Source: Streptomyces cinerochromogenes (lineage in GTDB: Bacteria > Actinomycetota > Actinomycetes > Streptomycetales > Streptomycetaceae). From it: a DNA stretch of 64,000 nucleotides. The stretch lies in assembly GCF_014648635.1 (NCBI RefSeq), contig NZ_BMRM01000006.1, positions 1 to 64,000 on the forward strand, read 5' to 3'. The position numbers were made by a program, and so were the translations under genes. A model generated the notes under the pieces. It saw nothing but the letters and a program-made list of their open reading frames with translations, was not told where the DNA came from and did not search any database. Shown piece after piece: positions 8,258 through 16,032 of this stretch; position 1 is the first letter of the stretch, and every line of letters begins with the position of its first letter.

Positions 8258-9493
8258 CTAGTCCGCGTCCTCGCTGTCGATGCCCAGGCCCGGGAGCAGG
8301 TCGGGGATGAGCGGCGGGATGGTGACGTCCGGCTGGCCCGTGGGGGACTTGCCGGCGGACGGGAGGCTGCCCTCGGGCCCGGTCTTCGGCGGGTCGAGCA
8401 GGCCGCCCGTGTCGCCGCCGATGAGGCCCGCGCCGCTGCTGCCGGTGGCCGAGCCGCTCGGGGAGCCGGTGCCGGTGTGCTTGCCGGCGGGCGGGGTGCT
8501 GCCGGCGGAGGCGGGCGGGTGCGAGCGGTTGCTGCCGGAGGTGCCGGTGGACGCGGGGCCGGAGCCGCCCTGACGGCTGCCTCCGCCGGTCTGGGCCGGG
8601 GACGACGGGAGCAGGGACTGCAGCGGGGCGACCTCTTCGTCTATGGCGTCGAAGACCGAGGACACCTGCTGTTTCACATCGCCCAGTTGCACGGGCAGCC
8701 TGTCGCTGAGCGTGCTCCACGCCTCGCGGTGGGAGCGGGAGAACGCGGACAGCGCCTGGATGGGACCGAGGGAGTCCGGGTCGGCCTCGTAGGCCGCGTG
8801 GAGCAGGCGGTGGCCCTCGGTGACATCGTGCCGCATCCCGGACAGGGTGCGGCGGATCTCGCCGATGGACTCGTGGTCCAGGTGGCCGCCCCGGCCGCGC
8901 TCCAGCAGCCGGCGGGCCTCGCTGAGCCGGGTGGAGGCCTGGTCGAGGTAGGTCTGGCCGCGCTGGTCGTCGCCGTCGGTCAGGTAGTTGAGCTTGAAGT
9001 CCTCGATGCCGCGCTTCAGGCCGTACAGCGAGTCTCCGGGAAGGGCGTCGGAGCTGGCGGCGGCGACCCCGCCGAAGGCCCCGGCGGCCACGCCCACGCT
9101 GAGTCCGCCGGCCGCGAGGCCCTTGGTCAGTCTTGTGCGCGGGCGGAGTTTGCCCAGCGGGCTCGCCCGGTGCGCGCCCTTGGCCCGGTGCGAGCGCTGT
9201 TCCGGTACCGACGCGTCCCCCGCCCCCGTGCCTTCCTGGAGCATGGCCTCCATCGCGGCCACCAGCTGGGCCCGTTGGACGACCTTGACCTCCGGGTCGA
9301 GCTGCGGCTTGGGCAGTGCGCCGAGACCCGCCGCGAGGGCCAGCAGCTCGCCCTGCTCGGAGCGTTCCTCGGGGGTCGGCGGCGATCCCGCCGGGCTGTC
9401 GGACTGCTCGGCCGCCGTGTCCTGGTCGGACTGCTCCTCCAGGGCCTGGGCGAAGGCGTTCGCCCGCCGGTGCGCCGATACGTTCGCGATCAC
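8258..9493 (-). CDS. rsbN: Anti-sigma factor RsbN (DUF5667 domain)
   Basis: This 411-residue membrane-anchored anti-sigma factor lies directly downstream of bldN. In S. coelicolor and S. venezuelae RsbN binds and inhibits sigma-BldN. The N-terminal cytosolic part (about residues 1-85, starting MIANVSAHRRANAF) would bind the sigma factor. One transmembrane segment spans about 124-146 (LTKGLAAGGLSVGVAAGAFG). A DUF5667-type extracytoplasmic helical region and a long Gly/Ser/Pro-rich tail follow. I chose GTG 9493 because AGGAGG lies 8 nt before it; an in-frame GTG at 9502 overlaps that ribosome-binding site. A sigma-BldN-type promoter precedes it. Confidence 0.9.
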   Translation of the reverse strand: MIANVSAHRRANAFAQALEEQSDQDTAAEQSDSPAGSPPTPEERSEQGELLALAAGLGALPKPQLDPEVKVVQRAQLVAAMEAMLQEGTGAGDASVPEQRSHRAKGAHRASPLGKLRPRTRLTKGLAAGGLSVGVAAGAFGGVAAASSDALPGDSLYGLKRGIEDFKLNYLTDGDDQRGQTYLDQASTRLSEARRLLERGRGGHLDHESIGEIRRTLSGMRHDVTEGHRLLHAAYEADPDSLGPIQALSAFSRSHREAWSTLSDRLPVQLGDVKQQVSSVFDAIDEEVAPLQSLLPSSPAQTGGGSRQGGSGPASTGTSGSNRSHPPASAGSTPPAGKHTGTGSPSGSATGSSGAGLIGGDTGGLLDPPKTGPEGSLPSAGKSPTGQPDVTIPPLIPDLLPGLGIDSEDAD

Positions 9494-9624
9494 TGGCGGC
9501 ACCTCCTCTCGTCATGACGGTCGACTCCCCAGGGGGTCCTGAGGGTTGCACGTCCATGACCGCTTCCCCACGAACGAGCGATCGGGGCCGGCCAGGACGT
9601 GACCACAGGGAGCCTGTATCCCGC

Positions 9625-9653
9625 ACAACGACTGGCGCGGCACTTGGGTTACG
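9625..9653 (-). promoter_or_regulatory. Sigma-BldN-type promoter of rsbN
   Basis: Reading leftwards, CGTAAC (-35, at 9653-9648) and CGTTGT (-10, at 9630-9625) are separated by 17 bp. This matches the published sigma-BldN promoter pattern (CGTAAC, 16-17 bp, CGTTGT). It would make rsbN a target of the sigma factor it inhibits, a negative feedback loop. The leader to the rsbN start would be about 120 nt. Confidence 0.85.
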
Positions 9654-9729
9654 GACGGCGGACGACCGGATCGGAAAGGCAACCGACTTTCACCGTAAGT
9701 GAGTTGGCGGTCGCCTTCGGTCACCCGGT

Positions 9730-10509
9730 TCAGCGGGCGTCGTCCGGCAGCAGCCGGGCGAGCGTGCGTACGGCGCGGTACTGGAGGGTCTTGATGGCGC
9801 CCTCGTTCTTGCCCATGACCCGGGCGGTCTCGGCGACCGAGAGGCCCTGGAGGAAGCGGAGCGTCACGCACTCCTGCTGCTGCGGGTTGAGCCGCCGTAC
9901 GGCGTCGAGCAGGGCGGCGTTCGACAGGGACTCCAGGACGGAGTCCTCCGGGGAGCGCTCGACCTCGTTGGCGTCGAGCATCTCGCCGGTGGTGACCTCC
10001 AGCCGGAAGCGGCTGGACTTGAAGTGGTCGGCGACCAGGTTCCGGGCGATGGTGACCAGCCAGGCGCCGAAGTCGCGGCCCTGCCAGGTGAAGGTGCCGA
10101 TCCTTCTGAGGGCGCGCAGAAAGGTCTCGCTGGTGAGGTCCTCGGCGGTCGCGCGGCCGCCGACGCGGTAGTAGATGTACCGGTAGACGGTGTCGCTGTA
10201 CTGGTCGTAGAGGCGCCCGAAGGCCTCGGCCTCGCCGGCCTGGGCGCGTTCGACGAGGTCCATCATCCGGGCGCTGTCGCTGTCGGCGGCCGGCCGCCGG
10301 GCGGTGGCCGCGCCGGTGGCACGCCCTCGTCTGCCGACGGCGGCGCTGCCGTCGGCCAGTGCGTAGCACGGGCCCGCGGGCGCGGCGGCGGCGAAGGCGG
10401 GGACGGCGTACGCGGTGGGGACGAAGCCGCGCAGCGTCTCTTTGACCGTTGCGACCGTTGCGCGCAGCGTAGCCAGGCCCGAGGCGTCAACCCCGACGTG
10501 TGGGTACAC
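9730..10509 (-). CDS. bldN: RNA polymerase sigma factor BldN (pro-sigma, ECF)
   Basis: This 259-residue ECF sigma factor is needed for aerial hyphae; it activates chaplin and rodlin genes. The N-terminal 85 or so residues (MYPHVGVDASGLATLRATVA onward, Ala-rich) are the pro-sequence known to be removed to give mature sigma-BldN. The sigma-2 region follows (RLYDQYSDTVYRYIYYRV, TAEDLTSETFLRAL), and sigma-4 is at the C-terminus (LRFLQGLSVAETARVMGKNE). The start is GTG 10509. The pro-region is why it is longer than ordinary ECF factors. Its own promoter region upstream is long and repeat-rich. Confidence 0.95.
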   Translation of the reverse strand: MYPHVGVDASGLATLRATVATVKETLRGFVPTAYAVPAFAAAAPAGPCYALADGSAAVGRRGRATGAATARRPAADSDSARMMDLVERAQAGEAEAFGRLYDQYSDTVYRYIYYRVGGRATAEDLTSETFLRALRRIGTFTWQGRDFGAWLVTIARNLVADHFKSSRFRLEVTTGEMLDANEVERSPEDSVLESLSNAALLDAVRRLNPQQQECVTLRFLQGLSVAETARVMGKNEGAIKTLQYRAVRTLARLLPDDAR

Positions 10510-11008
10510 GGGACTCCCAGAGGCAGAGCTTCCATCACGTGCAGTGCGGGACCGTTCACCCGTCGTGGCGACGGAGGGGTACCGGTTTGCGTCTGAGGAG
10601 AATAACGCTTCGTGCAGGCACTGCTACACCGAGTTGCTCAAATCACCGGATGCGTCGCTTCTATGGTCGTTTGATGGCAGGTCAAGTTCCGTAACGTGAT
10701 CGCTTGTTGACCGGAAAACGGCGTGTTTCGGTGAAGTGCGGGGCGTGTTGAACGTGGTGATGTACACGAGCGCGTTCAAAGCGCGCGAGCGTGGCGGGGC
10801 GAGCGCCCCGGAGGAGTGGGCGAGCGCCCGCGGGGATGAGCAGGGCCCGCGGGCATGAGAGAGGGTCCCGCAGGTATGAGAGGGGCCCGCAGGGGCGGGC
10901 GGGGGCCGCGGTGATGGGCGGAGCCCCGCGGTAAGGGAGCGGATCCCGAAGGCGGGGGAGCGGGTCACGAAGGGATGGGCCGGGGTCCCCGAAAGGGTTC
11001 CGGGAGGG
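10510..11008. other. Long non-coding region upstream of bldN
   Basis: This 499-bp stretch holds no credible gene. The bldN-proximal part (10,510-10,790) is comparatively AT-richer and should carry the bldN promoter and leader; it includes an inverted repeat TTGAACG (10748-10754) / CGTTCAA (10773-10779) with an 18-nt spacer. The distal part (about 10,800-10,985) is a degenerate, G-rich array of short units such as GGGCCCGCGGGCATGAGA. I cannot assign an operator with confidence. Confidence 0.6.
10748..10779. repeat. Inverted repeat TTGAACG-N18-CGTTCAA upstream of bldN
   Basis: Two perfect 7-bp arms flank 18 nt within an otherwise unstructured region about 240 bp before the bldN start. It could be a protein-binding site; no known consensus was matched. 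Confidence 0.4.
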
Positions 11009-11929
11009 TCAGCGCCGGCGGCGGCTGAGGGCGATCGCCGCCGCCGTGCCGCCGGCCACCGCGCCGACGCCCGCCGCCGCGGGGATGCCGACCTTCGCCG
11101 CCTTGCGGCCGGTGCGGTAGTCCCGCAGGCGCCAGTCCTTCTCGCGGGCGTGCCTGCGGAGCTTGGCGTCGGGGTTGATGGCGTAGGGGTGGCCGACCAG
11201 GGACAGCATGGGGATGTCGTTGTGGCTGTCGCTGTAGGCGGCGCAGCGGGAGAGGTCCAGGCCCTCCGCCGCGGCGAGGGCGCGGACCGCCTCCGCCTTC
11301 GCCGGGCCGTGCAGCGGCTCGCCCACCAGTTTGCCGGTGTACACGCCGTCGACGGACTCGGCGACCGTGCCGAGCGCGCCGGTCAGGCCGAGGCGGCGGG
11401 CGATCACCTGGGCGATCTCGACCGGGGCCGCGGTGACCAGCCACACCTTCTGGCCGGCGTCCAGGTGGGCCTGCGCGAGGGCGCGGGTGCCGGGCCAGAT
11501 CCGGTCGGCCATGTACTCGTCGTAGATCTCCTCGCCGATGGACTCCAGCTCGGCGACCCGGTGGCCCTTGACGATCGACAGGGCCGAGTCGCGGGCGTCC
11601 TGCATGTGTTCCGGGTCCTCGACCCCGGCCAGCCGGAACCACGCCTGCTGCCAGGCGAATCGGGCCAGGTCACGGGTCTCGAAGAACTTCCGCTTGTACA
11701 GTCCCCGGCCGAAGTGGAACAGCGCGGCGCCCTGCATGACGGTGTTGTCCAGGTCGAAGAAGGCGGCCGCCTTGTCGTCGCCGAGCACGGGGAACTCCGG
11801 TTCCTCCTGCTTCGCCGGCGGAGCCTCCTGCGAGGACTTGCGGGCAGCCTCCGCCGAGGCCTCGCCTGCCAACACGCTCCGCGCCGTGGCGGAGCGCCTA
11901 CGGGGAGTGAGCCATCCGAGAGCGGCCAT
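11009..11929 (-). CDS. HAD-IB family phosphatase (SerB-like)
   Basis: This 306-residue protein has a HAD-IB core: [14 protein letters not shown] near residue 55 (motif I, DLDNT), [10 protein letters not shown] (motif II), and [20 protein letters not shown] (motifs III/IV, DSxxDxPML). A short basic C-terminal hydrophobic tail ([18 protein letters not shown]) could anchor it in the membrane. The subgroup includes SerB-like and lysophosphatidic-acid phosphatases. ATG 11929 is the start; longer in-frame extensions run into the intergenic region. It is divergent from the glutaredoxin-like gene and sits upstream of bldN on the same strand. Confidence 0.85.
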   Translation of the reverse strand: MAALGWLTPRRRSATARSVLAGEASAEAARKSSQEAPPAKQEEPEFPVLGDDKAAAFFDLDNTVMQGAALFHFGRGLYKRKFFETRDLARFAWQQAWFRLAGVEDPEHMQDARDSALSIVKGHRVAELESIGEEIYDEYMADRIWPGTRALAQAHLDAGQKVWLVTAAPVEIAQVIARRLGLTGALGTVAESVDGVYTGKLVGEPLHGPAKAEAVRALAAAEGLDLSRCAAYSDSHNDIPMLSLVGHPYAINPDAKLRRHAREKDWRLRDYRTGRKAAKVGIPAAAGVGAVAGGTAAAIALSRRRR

Positions 11930-12058
11930 GACGTGAGCATAGCCAGTCTGTTCGGTGGTTCCGGCGTCGCGAGGTTGGCGCGGTGTGAACTCTGTGCGTC
12001 CCGGTCGTGAAAGAAGCGATCCGGAATCCGATCCGGAACGGGCGCGGAGGGGGCGAGA

Positions 12059-12340
12059 ATGGCCGGTATGAGTCCCCTCTTCCGACGCAGGGCCGAGCCG
12101 CGCGCGCGGCTGGTCACGCTCATCCGCAAGCCCGGCTGCCATCTCTGCGACGACGCGCAGGTGGTGATCGAGAAGGTGTGCGGCGACCTCGGCGTGCCGT
12201 GGGAGCCGAAGGACATCACCGAGGACCGGGAACTCCACGACCGCTACTGGGAGCAGATCCCCGTCGTCCTCGTCGACGGTGAACAGCACACCTTCTGGCG
12301 CGTGAACGAGGAGCGGCTGCGTCGTGCACTGACCGACTAG
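12059..12340 (+). CDS. Glutaredoxin/thioredoxin-fold small protein
   Basis: This 93-residue protein of the DUF836/glutaredoxin-like family has the redox motif CHLC in [12 protein letters not shown] near residue 30 and the cis-Pro region QIPVVLVDG. It probably acts as a cytoplasmic thiol-disulfide protein. ATG 12059 has GGAGG 8 nt upstream; ATG 12068 is a possible alternative. It precedes rex by 280 bp, so a role in redox balance fits the neighbourhood, but this is inference. Confidence 0.8.
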   Translation: MAGMSPLFRRRAEPRARLVTLIRKPGCHLCDDAQVVIEKVCGDLGVPWEPKDITEDRELHDRYWEQIPVVLVDGEQHTFWRVNEERLRRALTD

Positions 12341-12525
12341 TCCAAACCGGCCGGAAAGTCGCTTAGGATCAACGGCGGTTTGGTCTCGGGGGCGGGATTC
12401 GTGAGGAGTGTGTGCGGTTTTGCCCCCAGTAATGAAGGAACGCCTGTGCGTATGCGCCGGTTCCCGTCGAGGGCGTGAAACCCGCGTGACCCCGGTCACT
12501 TCTGCCGGGCAAATCGGACACCATC

Positions 12526-12545
12526 TTTGTGCACGCGTTCACAAA
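12526..12545. promoter_or_regulatory. Rex operator (ROP) overlapping the rex promoter
   Basis: TTTGTGCACGCGTTCACAAA is a near-perfect dyad and matches the Rex consensus TGTGAACGCGTTCACA with one change. A possible -35 TTGTGC (12527-12532) and -10 TAGCCT (12550-12555), 17 bp apart, overlap it, so bound Rex would block the promoter. This predicts NADH/NAD-dependent autoregulation of rex and the hem genes. Confidence 0.85.
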
Positions 12546-12620
12546 GACATAGCCTGCTGTCGACGGGGCGGTCTGGGGACGTATGACCGCCTGCAGCCCC
12601 GCTCTACCCGCAGGAGCACC

Positions 12621-13400
12621 GTGGCAACTGGCCGAACACACCGACCGGCGACCCGTAGCCGAGGGATTCCCGAGGCCACCGTCGCCCGGCTTCCGCTGTA
12701 CCTCCGAGCCCTGACCGCGCTGTCGGAACGCTCGGTACCCACGGTCTCCTCCGAGGAGCTGGCCGCGGCGGCGGGGGTCAACTCCGCGAAGCTGCGCAAG
12801 GACTTCTCGTACCTGGGCTCCTACGGAACGCGCGGTGTCGGCTACGACGTGGAGTATCTCGTCTACCAGATCTCCCGCGAACTCGGCCTGACCCAGGACT
12901 GGCCGGTTGTGATCGTCGGTATCGGCAACCTCGGCGCCGCGCTCGCCAACTACGGCGGCTTCGCCTCCCGTGGCTTCCGGGTCGCCGCGCTCATCGACGC
13001 CGACCCGGCGATGGCCGGCAAGCCGGTCGCGGGCATCCCGGTGCAGCACACCGACGACCTCGAGAAGATCATCAAGGACAACGGGGTCTCCATCGGCGTC
13101 ATCGCCACCCCCGCCGGCGCGGCCCAGCAGGTCTGCGACCGGCTCGTGGCCGCCGGCGTGACCTCCATCCTGAACTTCGCGCCGACCGTGCTGTCCGTCC
13201 CGGACGGCGTCGACGTGCGCAAGGTCGACCTCTCGATCGAACTCCAGATCCTCGCCTTCCACGAGCAGCGGAAGGCCGGCGAGGAGACCGCCGCGGGCGA
13301 CGGCGCGCTGCCCGCCGCCGCTCCCCGGGGTGCGGCCGCCGCCGACTCCTCCGCCGACCAGGGACCCGACGGGGACGTCCCCGCCGTGATGCCGGCATGA
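12621..13400 (+). CDS. rex: Redox-sensing transcriptional repressor Rex
   Basis: This 259-residue repressor senses the NADH/NAD ratio. The N-terminal winged helix covers about residues 15-80 (RLPLYLRALTAL, SEELAAAAGVNSAKLRKDFS), and the Rossmann domain starts at VVIVGIGNLGAALANYGGF. The C-terminal domain-swapped helix is at LSIELQILAFHEQRK; the tail beyond it is Ala-rich and disordered. GTG 12621 has AGGAG 5 nt upstream. Length is equal to the S. coelicolor protein (about 258). It overlaps hemA by 4 nt and has its own operator upstream. Confidence 0.95.
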   Translation: MATGRTHRPATRSRGIPEATVARLPLYLRALTALSERSVPTVSSEELAAAAGVNSAKLRKDFSYLGSYGTRGVGYDVEYLVYQISRELGLTQDWPVVIVGIGNLGAALANYGGFASRGFRVAALIDADPAMAGKPVAGIPVQHTDDLEKIIKDNGVSIGVIATPAGAAQQVCDRLVAAGVTSILNFAPTVLSVPDGVDVRKVDLSIELQILAFHEQRKAGEETAAGDGALPAAAPRGAAAADSSADQGPDGDVPAVMPA

Positions 13401-15076
13401 GCCTCCTCGTCGTAGGCCTCAGTCACCGCAGCGCCCCGGTCAGCGTGCTGGAGCGGGCCGCGCTGAGCGCGGACGCCCAGACCAAGCTGCTCCAGGACAC
13501 GGTCGCCGCCGAGCCCGCCGCCGAGGCCGCGGTGCTCGCCACCTGCAACCGCATCGAGCTGTACGCCGACGTCGACAAGTTCCACGCCGGTGTCGCCGAG
13601 CTGTCCACGCTCCTCGCCCAGCACAGCGGCGTCGGCCTCGAGGAACTGACCCCGTACCTCTACGTCCACTACGAGGACCGGGCCGTCCACCACCTGTTCT
13701 CGGTGGCCTGCGGCCTGGACTCGATGGTCGTCGGCGAGGGGCAGATCCTCGGCCAGATCAAGGACTCCCTGGCCCGCACCCAGGAGCTGCACACCGCCGG
13801 CAAGCTGCTGAACGACCTGTTCCAGCAGGCCCTCAGGGTCGGCAAGCGCGCCCACTCCGAGACCGGCATCGACCGCGCCGGGCAGTCCCTGGTCACCTTC
13901 GGCCTGGAGCAGCTGGCCGCGGGCGGCGACGTGCGCGAGTGGGCTCTGGGCCGCACGGCGCTGGTCATCGGCGCCGGGTCGATGTCGTCCCTGGCCGCCG
14001 CGACGCTCGCGCGCGCCGGGGTCGCCGAGGTCGTCGTCGCCAACCGGACCTTCGAGCGCGCCGAGCGGCTCGCGCAGATCCTCACCGAGTCCGACGAGAA
14101 CACGGTGACCGCCCGCGCGGTGCCCATGGACGCGGTGGCCGCCGAGCTGACACGTGCCGACGTCGTCGTCTCCTGTACCGGGGCGACGGGGCTGGTGCTC
14201 ACGGCGGAGGCGGTCGCGCAGGCGGTCGAGGGCCGCACCGGCGCCCCCGCCGCCGAGATCGCCGGCACCGCTCGTACGTCCGCCCAGGCCAAGGCGCCGC
14301 TGACGCCCGCCGCCGACGACAACTGCCCGCTGGACCTCGCCGCCGCACAGCCCGGCTTCTCCCTCATGGGCGAGGCCGCCGTGGCCGGCATGGACGCGGC
14401 CACCCTGGAGCAGCACGCGGCCTGGGTGGCGGGAGGCACGGTCGACCGCCGGGACCGCCGTACCCCCGAGGCGGACGCCGAGCTGATCACCGCGCTCGCC
14501 GCGACCGCCGCCACCGTCGGCCGGATCCCCGAGCGGCGCAGGCCGGAGCCGGTCGCCGAGCGTCCGGCCCCCTCCGTCTTCCTCCTCGACCTGGCCATGC
14601 CCCGCGACATCGACGCGGCCGTGCACCGGCTGGCCGGGGTCCGCCTGGTCGACATCGAGTCGCTGGCGGAGGCCTCCGCCGACGCTCCGATGGCGGCCGA
14701 CGTGGACCAGGTCCGGCGTATCGTCTCCGACGAGGTCGCGGCCTTCGGCGCGGCACAGCGGGCGGCGCACATCACGCCCACCGTGGTCGCGCTGCGCTCC
14801 ATGGCCGCCGACGTCGTCGCCGGCGAGATCGCCCGCCTCGACGGACGCCTGCCCGACCTGGACGAACGCCAGCGCGGCGAGATCCGCCAGGCCGTGCACC
14901 GGGTCGTCGACAAGCTGCTGCACGCGCCGACCGTACGGGTCAAGCAGCTCGCGGCCGAGCCCGGCGGCGCCGGGTACGCGGACGCGCTGCGCACCTTGTT
15001 CGACCTCGACTCCGAGACGGTGGCCGCCGTCTCCCGGGCCGGGGACAGCACAGACAAGAAGGACCGACCGGCATGA
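13397..15076 (+). CDS. hemA: Glutamyl-tRNA reductase
   Basis: This 559-residue enzyme reduces glutamyl-tRNA to glutamate-1-semialdehyde, the first step of C5 tetrapyrrole synthesis. The catalytic Cys50 is in LATCNRIELYA, GEGQILGQIKDS is conserved, and the NADPH-binding domain starts at ALVIGAGSMSSLAA near 190. It is about 140 residues longer than E. coli HemA. The extra part, about residues 277-390, is Ala-rich and lies between the NADPH domain and the PSVFLLDLAMPRDID block; such an insert is typical of streptomycetes. The start overlaps the rex stop (ATGA), giving translational coupling. Confidence 0.95.
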   Translation: MSLLVVGLSHRSAPVSVLERAALSADAQTKLLQDTVAAEPAAEAAVLATCNRIELYADVDKFHAGVAELSTLLAQHSGVGLEELTPYLYVHYEDRAVHHLFSVACGLDSMVVGEGQILGQIKDSLARTQELHTAGKLLNDLFQQALRVGKRAHSETGIDRAGQSLVTFGLEQLAAGGDVREWALGRTALVIGAGSMSSLAAATLARAGVAEVVVANRTFERAERLAQILTESDENTVTARAVPMDAVAAELTRADVVVSCTGATGLVLTAEAVAQAVEGRTGAPAAEIAGTARTSAQAKAPLTPAADDNCPLDLAAAQPGFSLMGEAAVAGMDAATLEQHAAWVAGGTVDRRDRRTPEADAELITALAATAATVGRIPERRRPEPVAERPAPSVFLLDLAMPRDIDAAVHRLAGVRLVDIESLAEASADAPMAADVDQVRRIVSDEVAAFGAAQRAAHITPTVVALRSMAADVVAGEIARLDGRLPDLDERQRGEIRQAVHRVVDKLLHAPTVRVKQLAAEPGGAGYADALRTLFDLDSETVAAVSRAGDSTDKKDRPA

Positions 15077-16032
15077 GTGAGAAGGCTTTGAGACTGGGGA
15101 CCAGGCGCAGCAAGCTCGCCATGGCCCAGTCCGGGCAGGTGGCCGAGGCCGTCCGCCAAGTGACCGGGCGCCCCGTCGAGCTGGTCGAGATCACCACCTA
15201 CGGCGACGTCTCCCGGGAGGCGCTCGCGCAGATCGGCGGCACCGGCGTGTTCGTCACGGCGCTGCGCGACGCGCTGCTGAAGGGCGAGGTCGACTTCGCG
15301 GTTCATTCGCTCAAGGACCTCCCGACCGCGCAGCCGGAGGAACTGGTCCTGGCCGCCGTACCGGTGCGCGAGGACCCGCGGGACGTGATCGTCGCGCGCG
15401 ACGCGCTGAAGCTCACCGACCTGCCGCGCGGCGCGCGCATCGGCACGGGCTCCCCGCGCCGCATGGCGCAGCTGAACGCGTACGCCCGCGCCCACGGCCT
15501 GGACATCGAGACGGTCCCGATCCGCGGCAACGTCGACACCCGCATCCGGTACGTCCACGACGGCGAACTGGACGCGGTCGTGCTGGCCGCCGCCGGCCTC
15601 AACCGGATCGGCCGGATCGACGAGGTGACCGACTTCCTGTCGGTCGACACGGTTCTGCCCGCCCCCGGCCAGGGGGCACTGGCGATCGAGTGCGCCGCGG
15701 ACAACGCGGACCTCGTCGCCGCGCTCGGCGAGCTGGACGACCCGTTCACGCGGGCCGCCGTCACCGCCGAGCGGTCACTGCTCGCCGCCCTGGAGGCCGG
15801 TTGCAGCGCACCTGTGGGCGCGCTGGCCGACCTTCTGGCCGACGGGCAGACTGTCAAGGAAATGCGCCTGCGCGGCGTCGTCGGCACGACCGACGGCACC
15901 CGCATGGTGCAGCTGTCCACCACCGGTCCCGTGCCCCAGACGCACGACCGGGCGACGGCACTCGGCCGCGAACTCGCCACCGAGATGCTTGCCCAGGGCG
16001 CGGCCGGTCTGATGGGGGAGCGAGCACATTGA
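15073..16032 (+). CDS. hemC: Porphobilinogen deaminase (hydroxymethylbilane synthase)
   Basis: This 319-residue enzyme joins four porphobilinogens into hydroxymethylbilane. It starts LRLGTRRSKLAMAQS and carries VHSLKDLPT (catalytic Asp), GTGSPRRMAQL and RGNVDTR. The dipyrromethane cofactor Cys is in LEAGCSAPVGA near residue 247. The length is normal for the family. ATG 15073 overlaps the hemA stop by 4 nt, and its own stop overlaps the hemD start. Confidence 0.97.
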   Translation: MSEKALRLGTRRSKLAMAQSGQVAEAVRQVTGRPVELVEITTYGDVSREALAQIGGTGVFVTALRDALLKGEVDFAVHSLKDLPTAQPEELVLAAVPVREDPRDVIVARDALKLTDLPRGARIGTGSPRRMAQLNAYARAHGLDIETVPIRGNVDTRIRYVHDGELDAVVLAAAGLNRIGRIDEVTDFLSVDTVLPAPGQGALAIECAADNADLVAALGELDDPFTRAAVTAERSLLAALEAGCSAPVGALADLLADGQTVKEMRLRGVVGTTDGTRMVQLSTTGPVPQTHDRATALGRELATEMLAQGAAGLMGERAH

